This document shows, piece after piece, positions 52,257-59,851 of a DNA stretch of 64,000 bases; the first letter of the stretch is position 1; every line of letters begins with the position of its first letter. The position numbers and the translations under genes are program-made. The notes beneath the pieces were generated by a model. The model ran no database searches, had not been told where the DNA came from, and was given only the letters and a program-made list of their open reading frames with translations. The stretch is from positions 248,001-312,000 of the forward strand of contig JAGWMJ010000004.1 of assembly GCA_028871815.1 (NCBI GenBank). Direction: 5' to 3'. The stretch comes from Armatimonadota bacterium. Its GTDB lineage: Bacteria; Armatimonadota; Chthonomonadetes; Chthonomonadales; Chthonomonadaceae.

Positions 52257-53396
52257 CTACCGAGATGATATACGGAGCCACACGGAAAGTGTTTCGAGCA
52301 GGTTGCGGCCCATTGGCGATGTACCCAAAACGGCGAGTACGGCGCTACCGGCAGCTACCACCACAAGCGCCATCTCCCGAAACCGAGGATGATGGTGCGC
52401 CCAAAGTCTTCCGATGCCCTTTGCGTCTACTAACTTGGAGCCGATCCGCAGGCGGGTAAGAAACGTGCTGGCCATTCCCTGACGACCCTTATCCAAAAAA
52501 TCTTCGAGGGAAAAGTGTGTGCCAACCGCGACAATCAGCGTGGCCCCCAACTCGTCGGCAAGCAACATGGCCGCGTCCTCACTTGTTCCTGCCGCGCGCA
52601 TCACGACGGCATTCAGACCCAGGGCAAGCACTCTCGCCATGCCCGGTGCTCCGCGCGGATCACCCTCCTTGTAAGCATGCACCACCAGTTCAGCGCCACA
52701 CTTTAGCGCTTGATCCGAGATACTGTCCATATCGCCGAGGATGATAGAGGGTTTCAGCCTTGCGTTCAGCAGGGCATCTGCTCCGCCATCAACGGCCAGC
52801 AGCACCGGATCGGAGTCGCGCAGGTACTCCTTCAGCATGGCCAGGTCGGCAGCGTGGCCCTCGCCGCGGACCACAATCAGTACGTGTCGGCCCTTTATAC
52901 GTGTCTGGAGCTTCGGCACGCTCAACGCGTCAAACAGCAAGCTTTGCTCGGCGTTCAGAAATCCAAGCGTATTGCGCGCGAAGTGATCAAGCTCACCACG
53001 CAGATTCTCCCGCCCACGCTGCATCAGCTCCTCAATCGACGCCGCGTTAAGCAGGTTCCCGGTCAGCCTTACGCCCGATGCAGTAACCAGTTCGTTGCCG
53101 ACCAGTCCGCCGATGATGCCATCCGGCAGCGCCGTGAATGCCGCGTCGCCCACATTGTCGAGAATCGGGATACCGGCTTCCGAGAGAACTGCCGGGCCTC
53201 GGTTCGGATATCGGCCGGTAATGCTGATGGCGGCATTCACAACCGCCGACGGGTGGCGATCGGCCAGAGCCTGCGCAGCGGTAGCATCCAGGTCTGGGTG
53301 GTTGATGAGAGCAATGTCGCCGGGTTGCAGCCGCAACACCAGATGTTTGGTTCTCGCGTCCTTCCGGATCACCTTACCAACAGCCGCCAGTGTCAT
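52257..53396 (-). CDS. steA: SteA-like cytokinetic ring / thiamin-pyrophosphokinase-fold protein
   Basis: A 379-residue protein. The N-terminal half (TKHLVLRLQPGDIALINHPDLDATAAQAL, GRYPNRGPAVLSEAGIP) is typical of the SteA family. The middle has a thiamin pyrophosphokinase-like part (LLAVDGGADALL, SIILGDMDSISD). One C-terminal membrane helix (MALVVVAAGSAVLAVLGTS) anchors it. In Corynebacterium SteA works with SteB and affects septation. It forms an operon with the SteB-like gene and two glycosyltransferases. Confidence 0.85.
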   Translation of the reverse strand: MTLAAVGKVIRKDARTKHLVLRLQPGDIALINHPDLDATAAQALADRHPSAVVNAAISITGRYPNRGPAVLSEAGIPILDNVGDAAFTALPDGIIGGLVGNELVTASGVRLTGNLLNAASIEELMQRGRENLRGELDHFARNTLGFLNAEQSLLFDALSVPKLQTRIKGRHVLIVVRGEGHAADLAMLKEYLRDSDPVLLAVDGGADALLNARLKPSIILGDMDSISDQALKCGAELVVHAYKEGDPRGAPGMARVLALGLNAVVMRAAGTSEDAAMLLADELGATLIVAVGTHFSLEDFLDKGRQGMASTFLTRLRIGSKLVDAKGIGRLWAHHHPRFREMALVVVAAGSAVLAVLGTSPMGRNLLETLSVWLRISSR

Positions 53397-53441
53397 AGAG
53401 GAGATGCCGCCTCCCGGCGATCGAGCGGAAGTGAACGCGCT

Positions 53442-53470
53442 ATCATAGTGCAACCGGCGCGTGATGTCAA
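53442..53470 (-). promoter_or_regulatory. Consensus sigma-70 promoter of the steA operon
   Basis: On the minus strand TTGACA (53470-53465), a spacer of exactly 17 bases, then TATGAT (53447-53442). Transcription would start near 53435, about 40 bases before the ATG at 53396. Confidence 0.7.
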
Positions 53471-53503
53471 ATACCGCGGCCTCCCGCTCGGGTAGAATAG
53501 GGC

Positions 53504-53899
53504 GTGGGGCACGGAGACCTGTGCAGCTTGGATGCCAGAAGTGATGCAATCCTTATTCAAGGGCTGGAGTTTTACGGATACCACGGCGCATCCGACGAGG
53601 AGCAGGAGGTCGGCCACCGCTTCGTCATCGACGTGGTATTGGAGGTGGATCTTTCGGTAGCCGGGAAGTCGGACGCCCTTGCTGATACGGTGAGTTATGC
53701 CCGTGTCGCCCGGCGACTGGTAGAAGTAGGAACGCACGACAAGTACCGGCTGGTGGAGGCGCTCGCCGAAGGTTTGTGCCAAATGGTGCTGCTGGAATTT
53801 CCGGGCGTAAACGCTCTGGAACTGTGCGTAAGAAAGTCGTATCCTCCGGTAAATATGATCGTATCTTCAGTAGGTGTACGGATTTACCGGTCCCGCTGA
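53504..53899 (+). CDS. folB: Dihydroneopterin aldolase
   Basis: A 131-residue protein of the FolB family: ILIQGLEFYGYHGASDEEQEVGHRFVID contains the conserved Glu, with VSYARVARRLVEV, KYRLVEALAEGLCQMVL and VRKSYPPVNMIVSSVGVRI. It makes 6-hydroxymethyl-7,8-dihydropterin in folate synthesis. TAGAAT at 53493-53498 places the transcription start near the GTG at 53504, so the message may be leaderless; a TTG at 53528 is an alternative start. FolE is encoded 22 kb away. Confidence 0.9.
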   Translation: MGHGDLCSLDARSDAILIQGLEFYGYHGASDEEQEVGHRFVIDVVLEVDLSVAGKSDALADTVSYARVARRLVEVGTHDKYRLVEALAEGLCQMVLLEFPGVNALELCVRKSYPPVNMIVSSVGVRIYRSR

Positions 53900-53968
53900 C
53901 CGGCGCTCCGGTTGGTGGTAAGGTTCGGTTCGGCAACCAGGGAGCAGCATCCCTGACACATATGGGCG

Positions 53969-55159
53969 ATGTCAACATCTCCGTTCTGTCGCGGCCTCCA
54001 GCCGGACGAACTGCTCGCCCTGGAGTTCATTCCCATTATGCTTCAGCTCCCGCTTCCGGCGGAGATCACGGCGCTTGATGCCACAGCGACGTCTGAGCGA
54101 GTTCGGCGCGTTCGCGCTGAGTTGGCCGAGCGCGTGATCATTCTCGGACACCACTATCAACGCGACGAGATCGTTCGATGGGCGGATTATACGGGAGATA
54201 GCCTTAAGCTATCGCAGCTCGCTGCCGCGCATCCGGAGGCTCCGTGGATCGTCTTCTGTGGCGTGCACTTCATGGCGGAGACGGCCGACATCCTCACCAC
54301 CCCAGAGCAGACAGTGATTCTCCCGAATCTGAATGCCGGCTGCTCCATGGCCGATATGGCAGCCGCCGGGCAAGTGGAGGCCTGTTGGCAGACACTCGGC
54401 AACTGGCTGGATGCAGACGGCATTGTGCCGGTTACCTATGTCAACTCCACGGCCGCGATCAAGGCGTTCGTCGGGCGACACGGCGGAGCGTGCTGCACCT
54501 CGTCGAACGCACGGCAGGTTCTGGAGTGGGCACTTGGTCGCGGTGACCGCGTTCTCTTTCTTCCGGACCAACACCTGGGCCGGAACACCGCGGTGGACCT
54601 CGGCCTCAACCCGGAAGGAGAAATGGCCGTGTGGGCGCCTAGTCTTCCGGATGGCGGGTTGACCGCTGCTGACGCACAACGGGCGCGGATCCTTCTGTGG
54701 AAGGGCCATTGCTCGGTTCACGCTCGGTTTACGGTAGAGCAGATTGAGCAGGCGCGTTTGACGAAACCAGGCTGCCGAGTCATCGTGCATCCGGAGTGCC
54801 TTCTTGCGGTGGTTCGCGCAGCCGGGGAATCCGGCTCGACCGAGCGGATCATCGATGCGGTTGCGAGTTCTGCCCCGGGCACCACCTGGGCGATCGGTAC
54901 GGAAATCAATCTCGTCCGGCGGCTCGCTCAGCAGCATCCCGATAAGGAGATCTTCTGCCTCGACCCGGTTGTATGTCCCTGCTCCACTATGTATCGCATT
55001 CATCCGCACTATCTTCTATGGGTGCTGGAGGAACTGGCTGCGCAGCGGGTTGTAAATCCGATCCGCGTGGCCCCGCTGGTGGCAGCCGACGCTCGCGTTG
55101 CGCTGCAGCGCATGTTGAGTTTGAGCCGGCCGTTACCCGAGCTCGCGCTTAGCCGGTGA
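53969..55159 (+). CDS. nadA: Quinolinate synthase NadA
   Basis: A 396-residue 4Fe-4S enzyme. VIILGHHYQRDEIVRWADYTGDSL, VFCGVHFMAETADIL, LNAGCSMADMA (cluster Cys), YVNSTAAIKAF, ACCTSSNARQVL (cluster Cys) and FLPDQHLGRNTA are typical NadA motifs; VVCPCSTMYRIHP near the end holds the last cluster Cys. It joins iminoaspartate and dihydroxyacetone phosphate to make quinolinate for NAD. The 3' end overlaps the convergent rqcH gene by 27 bases. Confidence 0.95.
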   Translation: MSTSPFCRGLQPDELLALEFIPIMLQLPLPAEITALDATATSERVRRVRAELAERVIILGHHYQRDEIVRWADYTGDSLKLSQLAAAHPEAPWIVFCGVHFMAETADILTTPEQTVILPNLNAGCSMADMAAAGQVEACWQTLGNWLDADGIVPVTYVNSTAAIKAFVGRHGGACCTSSNARQVLEWALGRGDRVLFLPDQHLGRNTAVDLGLNPEGEMAVWAPSLPDGGLTAADAQRARILLWKGHCSVHARFTVEQIEQARLTKPGCRVIVHPECLLAVVRAAGESGSTERIIDAVASSAPGTTWAIGTEINLVRRLAQQHPDKEIFCLDPVVCPCSTMYRIHPHYLLWVLEELAAQRVVNPIRVAPLVAADARVALQRMLSLSRPLPELALSR

Positions 55160-56866
55160 TACATGGACGGTGCGCTCACGCGTGATCAGCACCGAGCCTG
55201 CCGGCGCGCCCTTGGGTTTACGAACATACCGACGTTCGGTAATGTCTACGGCTACAAAGGCGGCGTGCTTCTGCTCACTGTGCAGTGCGCACTGAACCGC
55301 CGCAAATTGGATCGTGTCGGCATCGACGCCCTCCGGATGTCCGTTGGTGCGGATAATGACATGCGCGCTGGCTCCGGCGCGCACGTGCAGCCACAAGTCG
55401 GATGGTCGCGCCAGCCGCGTGGTGAGCAAGTCGTTTCCGGTCGCGGAGAGGCCGACCAGTACTTGGTAGCCGCCTGGAGATGTCAGGCTCCGAACTTTGC
55501 CGGGCACCCCGCCTGAGGCGCCCGACGTCGGCGTTGCGCCACGGGCGTCCCGCGCGCTGCCTGGGAGATCGCCGGCCACAAGCAGTTCCTGAGCAGCCGA
55601 TTCCCGTTCTCCGGCGGCTAGACACGCGAGCGCAGACTCCAGTCTTTTAATCCGTGCGGTCAGCTCATCAGAGCGGCTTGCGGCCATGGCGCGTGTTCGC
55701 ACCATTTTGCGCGCCCGATCGAATGCCCGCTTTACGTTCTCGCCTGGCGAGAGCTCTGGGTCCAGCTCGACGCTTCGTACGTTTTCGGTTCCGGACGAAT
55801 AGTCGACGACGCTCACCGCGTCGGAACCCGCTCGAATCTGCCAGAGGTTTGCCGCCAATAGCTCCGCGAGCGCCTGCAACTCGTCCGCCCTTGTGGATTC
55901 CGCAATGTCAAGCTGAGATGCCGCCAGAGCCCGTGTTGAACGCTTCAACGCAGTTTCCAGCACAAAGGCAAACGGCTGCTTCGTCGCCTGCGCTGCTTGT
56001 GCACCAGCGGGCTGTGCGCGTTCGAGAGCCTCGCTGATGGTGGATACTCGCTCCACGATGGCGCCGGCCAGCGGCGCTGGTTCAAAGGCAAAAGCGTGCA
56101 CGACTCCGTCTGGCGCGGACCGTTGTATCCAGCCGTACGTTGGCGAGCCGAGCGCAGCTGAGACGATCCGCGAGATGGCCTCGACGATATCAGGCGACTC
56201 ACATTCCGCGCCGCATCGCCAGGCTGCAGCGTTCGCTGGCGCATCGGCCAAACCAAGCTCACGACAGGCGTTTTGGATTCGTTCAGCAACCGTAGCGCCT
56301 GCTGCCCGGCTGACACAGAGTTGAATACTTTCACCTGTCAGAGCCGGTCGGATGCCTGGGAGAGGTTGATACCGGAGTCCAGGCCAGATTGCCCTGCTGG
56401 ATGGCGCCCGTGCCTGCCGCTTGCGCGCTGCGTCGATGATGGTTCGCTGTTCGGTGACCAGGATCGCATTGCTTCTCGGGCCGGTCATCTCCAATACCAG
56501 TCTCCATGTTCTTCGTTCACCTGAAGTGAGTTCTCCGGAAAAGGCAAACTCAATAATCCGGTCGAAACCCGGCTGTGAAACGGAGGTTAGCTGCCACCCG
56601 TTCAAGCGGTTACGTAACTGCGCGGCGAAGCCCTGTGACCTGGGCCACTCCTTTGCGTGGTCGGCCGGGATCCTGTGCGTGCGACAGGTTGCAGCGTCCA
56701 GCGAGACAAGCACCCACGCCATTGTCCTATCGAGCGCAAGGCCCAGCGCGAAGTTGGTTTCGTTGAGCGATCGTGCTGACTGTACAGCGCCGCCGACCAG
56801 GCTCGACTCGAACTCCTGTGTAACCGCAGCAGCAGTTACATTGTCGAATATTGCAGTGGAATTCAG
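55133..56866 (-). CDS. rqcH: NFACT ribosome-quality-control protein RqcH
   Basis: About 577 residues. The NFACT-N domain starts around FDNVTAAAVTQEFESSLVGG, a middle coiled coil includes LTARIKRLESALACLAAGER, and the C-terminal NFACT-R domain has GYQVLVGLSATGNDLLTTRL, DLWLHVRAGASAHVII and VRKPKGAPAGSVL. RqcH binds split 60S-type subunits and directs alanine tails. An ATG at 56722 would delete the first 48 residues of NFACT-N. The frame stays open upstream to 56902 without ATG, GTG or TTG; CTG 56866 or ATA 56851 are the candidate starts. Confidence 0.85.
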   Translation of the reverse strand: MNSTAIFDNVTAAAVTQEFESSLVGGAVQSARSLNETNFALGLALDRTMAWVLVSLDAATCRTHRIPADHAKEWPRSQGFAAQLRNRLNGWQLTSVSQPGFDRIIEFAFSGELTSGERRTWRLVLEMTGPRSNAILVTEQRTIIDAARKRQARAPSSRAIWPGLRYQPLPGIRPALTGESIQLCVSRAAGATVAERIQNACRELGLADAPANAAAWRCGAECESPDIVEAISRIVSAALGSPTYGWIQRSAPDGVVHAFAFEPAPLAGAIVERVSTISEALERAQPAGAQAAQATKQPFAFVLETALKRSTRALAASQLDIAESTRADELQALAELLAANLWQIRAGSDAVSVVDYSSGTENVRSVELDPELSPGENVKRAFDRARKMVRTRAMAASRSDELTARIKRLESALACLAAGERESAAQELLVAGDLPGSARDARGATPTSGASGGVPGKVRSLTSPGGYQVLVGLSATGNDLLTTRLARPSDLWLHVRAGASAHVIIRTNGHPEGVDADTIQFAAVQCALHSEQKHAAFVAVDITERRYVRKPKGAPAGSVLITRERTVHVSPAKRELG

Positions 56867-56915
56867 GATTGCACCGTTTGGCAGCTTCGTGACCGGGAGT
56901 CACGATACGTGGCTG

Positions 56916-56924
56916 TGCTATAAT
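56916..56924 (+). promoter_or_regulatory. Extended -10 promoter for efp
   Basis: TGC directly before TATAAT (56919-56924) makes an extended -10 element; no -35 is evident. Transcription should start near 56931, giving a leader of about 65 bases. Confidence 0.5.
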
Positions 56925-56994
56925 GCACCCAACCTATTGTGGCTTGCGATACACCGTCGCAACACCCTTTTTGTCGCGTCAGGAGGACCGCCGG

Positions 56995-57561
56995 GTGCCG
57001 AAAATCGATACCGCAGACTTTCGCAATGGTTTGTCGTTTCTGCTGGATGGTGATCTGTACACCGTCGTGTGGTTCCAGCATCACAAACCGGGCAAAGGCG
57101 GCGCGGTAATGCGCTCCAAAATCCGTAATGTACGGACCGGTGCGATTGTGGATAGAACGTTTAATGCCGGCGAGAAGTTTGACCAGGCTATTCTCGAGCG
57201 CCGTACGGTTTCGTACCTTTACCAGGACGGCACCGAGTACGTATTGATGGATCCTGACTCTTACGACCAGATTTCGGTAACGGCAGCCGCGTTCGGCGCC
57301 ACACTGAAGTACCTCAAGGATGGCATGGACCTGACGCTGATTGAACACAATGGTGAGGTCCTGGAGGCCGCGCTTCCGTTCTTTGTTGAGCTCGCCGTAG
57401 CCGAAACGGACCCCGGTGTCAAGGGGGATACGGCGTCGGGAGGGTCCAAGCCGGCAAAGCTGGAGACCGGCGCAGTCGTAAACGTGCCACTGTTCGTCAA
57501 TGTTGGAGATGTCGTAAAGGTAGATACGCGAACCGATACGTATCTGGAGCGCGTGAAGTAG
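56995..57561 (+). CDS. efp: Elongation factor P
   Basis: A 188-residue protein of family length. GTG at 56995 follows AGGAGG by eight bases. VPKIDTADFRNGLSFLLDGDLYTV, HHKPGKGGAVMRSKIRNVRTG (Lys at the modifiable loop position), MDLTLIEHNGEVLEAALP and LFVNVGDVVKVDTRTDTYLERV match EF-P domains 1-3. It relieves ribosome stalling at proline runs. A gene pair efp-accBC is common in many bacteria; here a membrane protein intervenes. Confidence 0.95.
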   Translation: MPKIDTADFRNGLSFLLDGDLYTVVWFQHHKPGKGGAVMRSKIRNVRTGAIVDRTFNAGEKFDQAILERRTVSYLYQDGTEYVLMDPDSYDQISVTAAAFGATLKYLKDGMDLTLIEHNGEVLEAALPFFVELAVAETDPGVKGDTASGGSKPAKLETGAVVNVPLFVNVGDVVKVDTRTDTYLERVK

Positions 57562-57649
57562 TTTTACCGCGAGTTTGGCGGCTTGTTGCAGTCGCAGTGG
57601 GTGGCAGCCGCTGTTTCGCTGCCGACCGGCGCATCCGGAGGGCACTTTC

Positions 57650-58864
57650 GTGCGAGTGACACAGTCGGGCGGCCGCGGCGGCGACAGCGGCCGGATCATG
57701 GAGACGGTGCGCGATCTCTCGGCAAAGGCATTCTCGATTGCCGCCGTCGCCACAATTCTTGTTGCCGGCTACCTCATTTATGGTTTGCTTACCGGCCGGC
57801 TTGCCGAAACGAGCGCCATGTCCCATGCGGACCGCGCGCACCTTATCGAGCTCGTAACCAACATCTCGAATCTCCTGACGATCTGTACGTTGGTAACAGT
57901 GGTTACAGGAGCCGTATCCTTTTGGGATGTTGATGTACTGGCGTACGGATTTCTGGGCGCCGCGGTGTTCCTCGCTTACGGTCTGCAGTACTGTATTGCT
58001 TACCTCAGCCAATCCGGCACGGCTATCCTGCAAGGCGCGGCAGCGCAACTGACGCTGGGCGAAATGCATACGATGGCCCTGGCCCTCGGCGTGCCCGGCC
58101 TGATACTGACAGTGTTCCACCTTGCCGCGCGCATCTGGGACGGAATCGCTCACCGTGACCTGTCTCACGTGGAGTATGGCAGGAACGCCACTCGGGAGGC
58201 GAACCGAAGCGCCGCTATAGGTGCGCTAGCCAACTGTTGGCAGCTCGCGTTTTGCAGGGAGGGCATACGCAAGAACTGTCCGATCTTCCATGCCCGTACC
58301 AAGTGCTGGAAGCAGCGCGTTGGATGTATGTGCGAGGAAAACATTATCCTGCTCTCCATGGGCGGGGGCACACAGACGCCAAAGTCTCTGGAGAACCAAA
58401 CTACCGCGACCGCAACGGGCTTCGTACCGATCGGCGACTTGATTACGGGTAGTACCGAGGAGGCCAGGAAGAACATTCCCACCCGTGTGGGGCCGCGCGG
58501 CATACGCATTCCGGTGAATCCCCACATAACTCCGGCGCAGGCGCGCAATCGCTGTAACAACTGCATCATATACAACGAACATCAACGTCAAAAGTATCAG
58601 TTGCTGTCAGCTCCGGTTACGCTCATCGTGCCGCTGCTGGTGTACTTTCAATTCGACCACCTCCGCCTCATGGTTGAGTGGGCGATGCAGCAGCTGGATA
58701 ACTTGATCGGCCATGTTTCCTTCAGCGCCGGCGTCGATCCGCAGATTGGTGAGAAGTTCGGCTCTCTGCCGATTGAGACGATCATCATCGTATGCCTTTC
58801 GCTGGTGCTCATGACCTGGGCTCACCGCCTGCTTGAATACTGCATGTTCAAAATCAAGATATGA
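57650..58864 (+). CDS. Polytopic membrane protein with two-CW-like cysteine cluster
   Basis: A 404-residue protein. GTG 57650 follows GGAGG by eight bases. Four N-terminal helices (AAVATILVAGYLIYGLL, ISNLLTICTLVTVVTGAVSFW and others) precede a soluble region with six cysteines at about residues 200-232: CWQLAF, CREGIRKN, CPIFHARTK, CWKQRVG, CMC, as in two-CW cysteine domains of some sensor proteins. A CNNC pair occurs near residue 304. Two more membrane helices end the protein. It may bind a metal or Fe-S cofactor. I know no function. Confidence 0.6.
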   Translation: MRVTQSGGRGGDSGRIMETVRDLSAKAFSIAAVATILVAGYLIYGLLTGRLAETSAMSHADRAHLIELVTNISNLLTICTLVTVVTGAVSFWDVDVLAYGFLGAAVFLAYGLQYCIAYLSQSGTAILQGAAAQLTLGEMHTMALALGVPGLILTVFHLAARIWDGIAHRDLSHVEYGRNATREANRSAAIGALANCWQLAFCREGIRKNCPIFHARTKCWKQRVGCMCEENIILLSMGGGTQTPKSLENQTTATATGFVPIGDLITGSTEEARKNIPTRVGPRGIRIPVNPHITPAQARNRCNNCIIYNEHQRQKYQLLSAPVTLIVPLLVYFQFDHLRLMVEWAMQQLDNLIGHVSFSAGVDPQIGEKFGSLPIETIIIVCLSLVLMTWAHRLLEYCMFKIKI

Positions 58865-58901
58865 TGAGCTGTAGATCTCTTCATGATGTGAGCGAGCAAT
58901 A

Positions 58902-59369
58902 ATGGAAAACAACCTGGAAATGACGGAACTGCATGAGCTGGTTCGGCTGGGCCGCGCGAGTGGTATGCGCGAGGTCACGTTAGCACACGGCGATGCTCAA
59001 CTTACCGTGAAGTTTGCGGAGCATGAGGCGCCGGGCGCGACCCACACAACGGCGCGCCCTCGCGCCGGTGAGGTGACCCTCACGTCGATTGACGTCGCCG
59101 TGCCGGACGGTGAGAATGGTCTTGCCGATGGTCTCGCCGAGGTGCGATCTCCCATGGTCGGCGTATTCCGCCAGGGCGTGAAAGCCGTCGGTTCCGGTTC
59201 TCCGGTCGTGCAGGATAAGGAGATTGGCGTTATTGACTCGATGAGCATCCTGAACTCGATTGCAGCGCCGTGCGATGGTGAGATTGTGGATGTGTACGTG
59301 GAGGAGGCGATGCCGGTAGAGTACAATCAACTGCTGTATACGGTTCGGCGAGCAGAAGAGGGGTCGTAA
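58902..59369 (+). CDS. AccB-like biotinyl-domain protein lacking the biotinylated lysine
   Basis: A 155-residue protein like the biotin carboxyl carrier protein. The N-terminal helix (MTELHELVRLGRASGMREV) and the linker are followed by the lipoyl/biotinyl beta-barrel (VRSPMVGVFR, SGSPVVQDKEIGVIDSM, GEIVDVYVEEAMPVEYNQLLY). The carboxylase motif [EA]MKxxN reads DSMSILNSI here: Ser115 replaces the lysine. It could regulate rather than carry, like plant BADC proteins, or be biotinylated nowhere. A true carrier must then be elsewhere. Confidence 0.75.
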   Translation: MENNLEMTELHELVRLGRASGMREVTLAHGDAQLTVKFAEHEAPGATHTTARPRAGEVTLTSIDVAVPDGENGLADGLAEVRSPMVGVFRQGVKAVGSGSPVVQDKEIGVIDSMSILNSIAAPCDGEIVDVYVEEAMPVEYNQLLYTVRRAEEGS

Positions 59370-59407
59370 CCGGCGCACGCTCCGTTTGCACAAACGAGGA
59401 AGGTGCC

Positions 59408-59782
59408 ATGCTGAAGCCCGCTGACAATCGATCGCTGAGCGCATTCTCGCTGATCGAATTGCTGGTAGTCTGCGTCATCCTGGTGGCTCTCGGGGCCGGG
59501 CTTTCGGCCATGCTCATAGGCCATGCCAAACCAGGATCGCATCAGGCGGCCACTCCGATGGACCGTGCTCAAAGCGTTGTGTGTATGAATAATCTCAACC
59601 AGATCCGCGACGCGATCGCGGCCGCCGAGGCCTCGGACCCGAACGGAGCGCCGCCAGCAACGCTTGCTTCCCTGAAGCTGCCCGTGGAGATGACGCAGTG
59701 CCCTCTGGACCATTCGCCTTACAAATACGACCCGGTAACCGGACAGGTCCATTGCACATATCCAGGGCACGAAAAGTACTGA
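59408..59782 (+). CDS. Prepilin-type N-terminal cleavage/methylation domain protein (pseudopilin)
   Basis: A 124-residue protein. The leader SLSA precedes FSLIELLVVCVILVAL, the class III signal with Glu5 after the cleavage point at Ala12-Phe13. The globular part has NNLNQIRDAIAAAEASDP and four Cys (VVCMNN, TQCPLD, HCTYPG and one in the helix). It would be processed by prepilin peptidase and join a type IV pilus or type II secretion fibre. It sits between the AccB-like and AccC-like genes. Confidence 0.85.
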   Translation: MLKPADNRSLSAFSLIELLVVCVILVALGAGLSAMLIGHAKPGSHQAATPMDRAQSVVCMNNLNQIRDAIAAAEASDPNGAPPATLASLKLPVEMTQCPLDHSPYKYDPVTGQVHCTYPGHEKY

Positions 59783-59851
59783 TCGAGGTTGCATTGAGCG
59801 CTCAACCCTGTGCCCACAAATGTAACGGCGGGTTCCCTCCTTTACGCCGTC

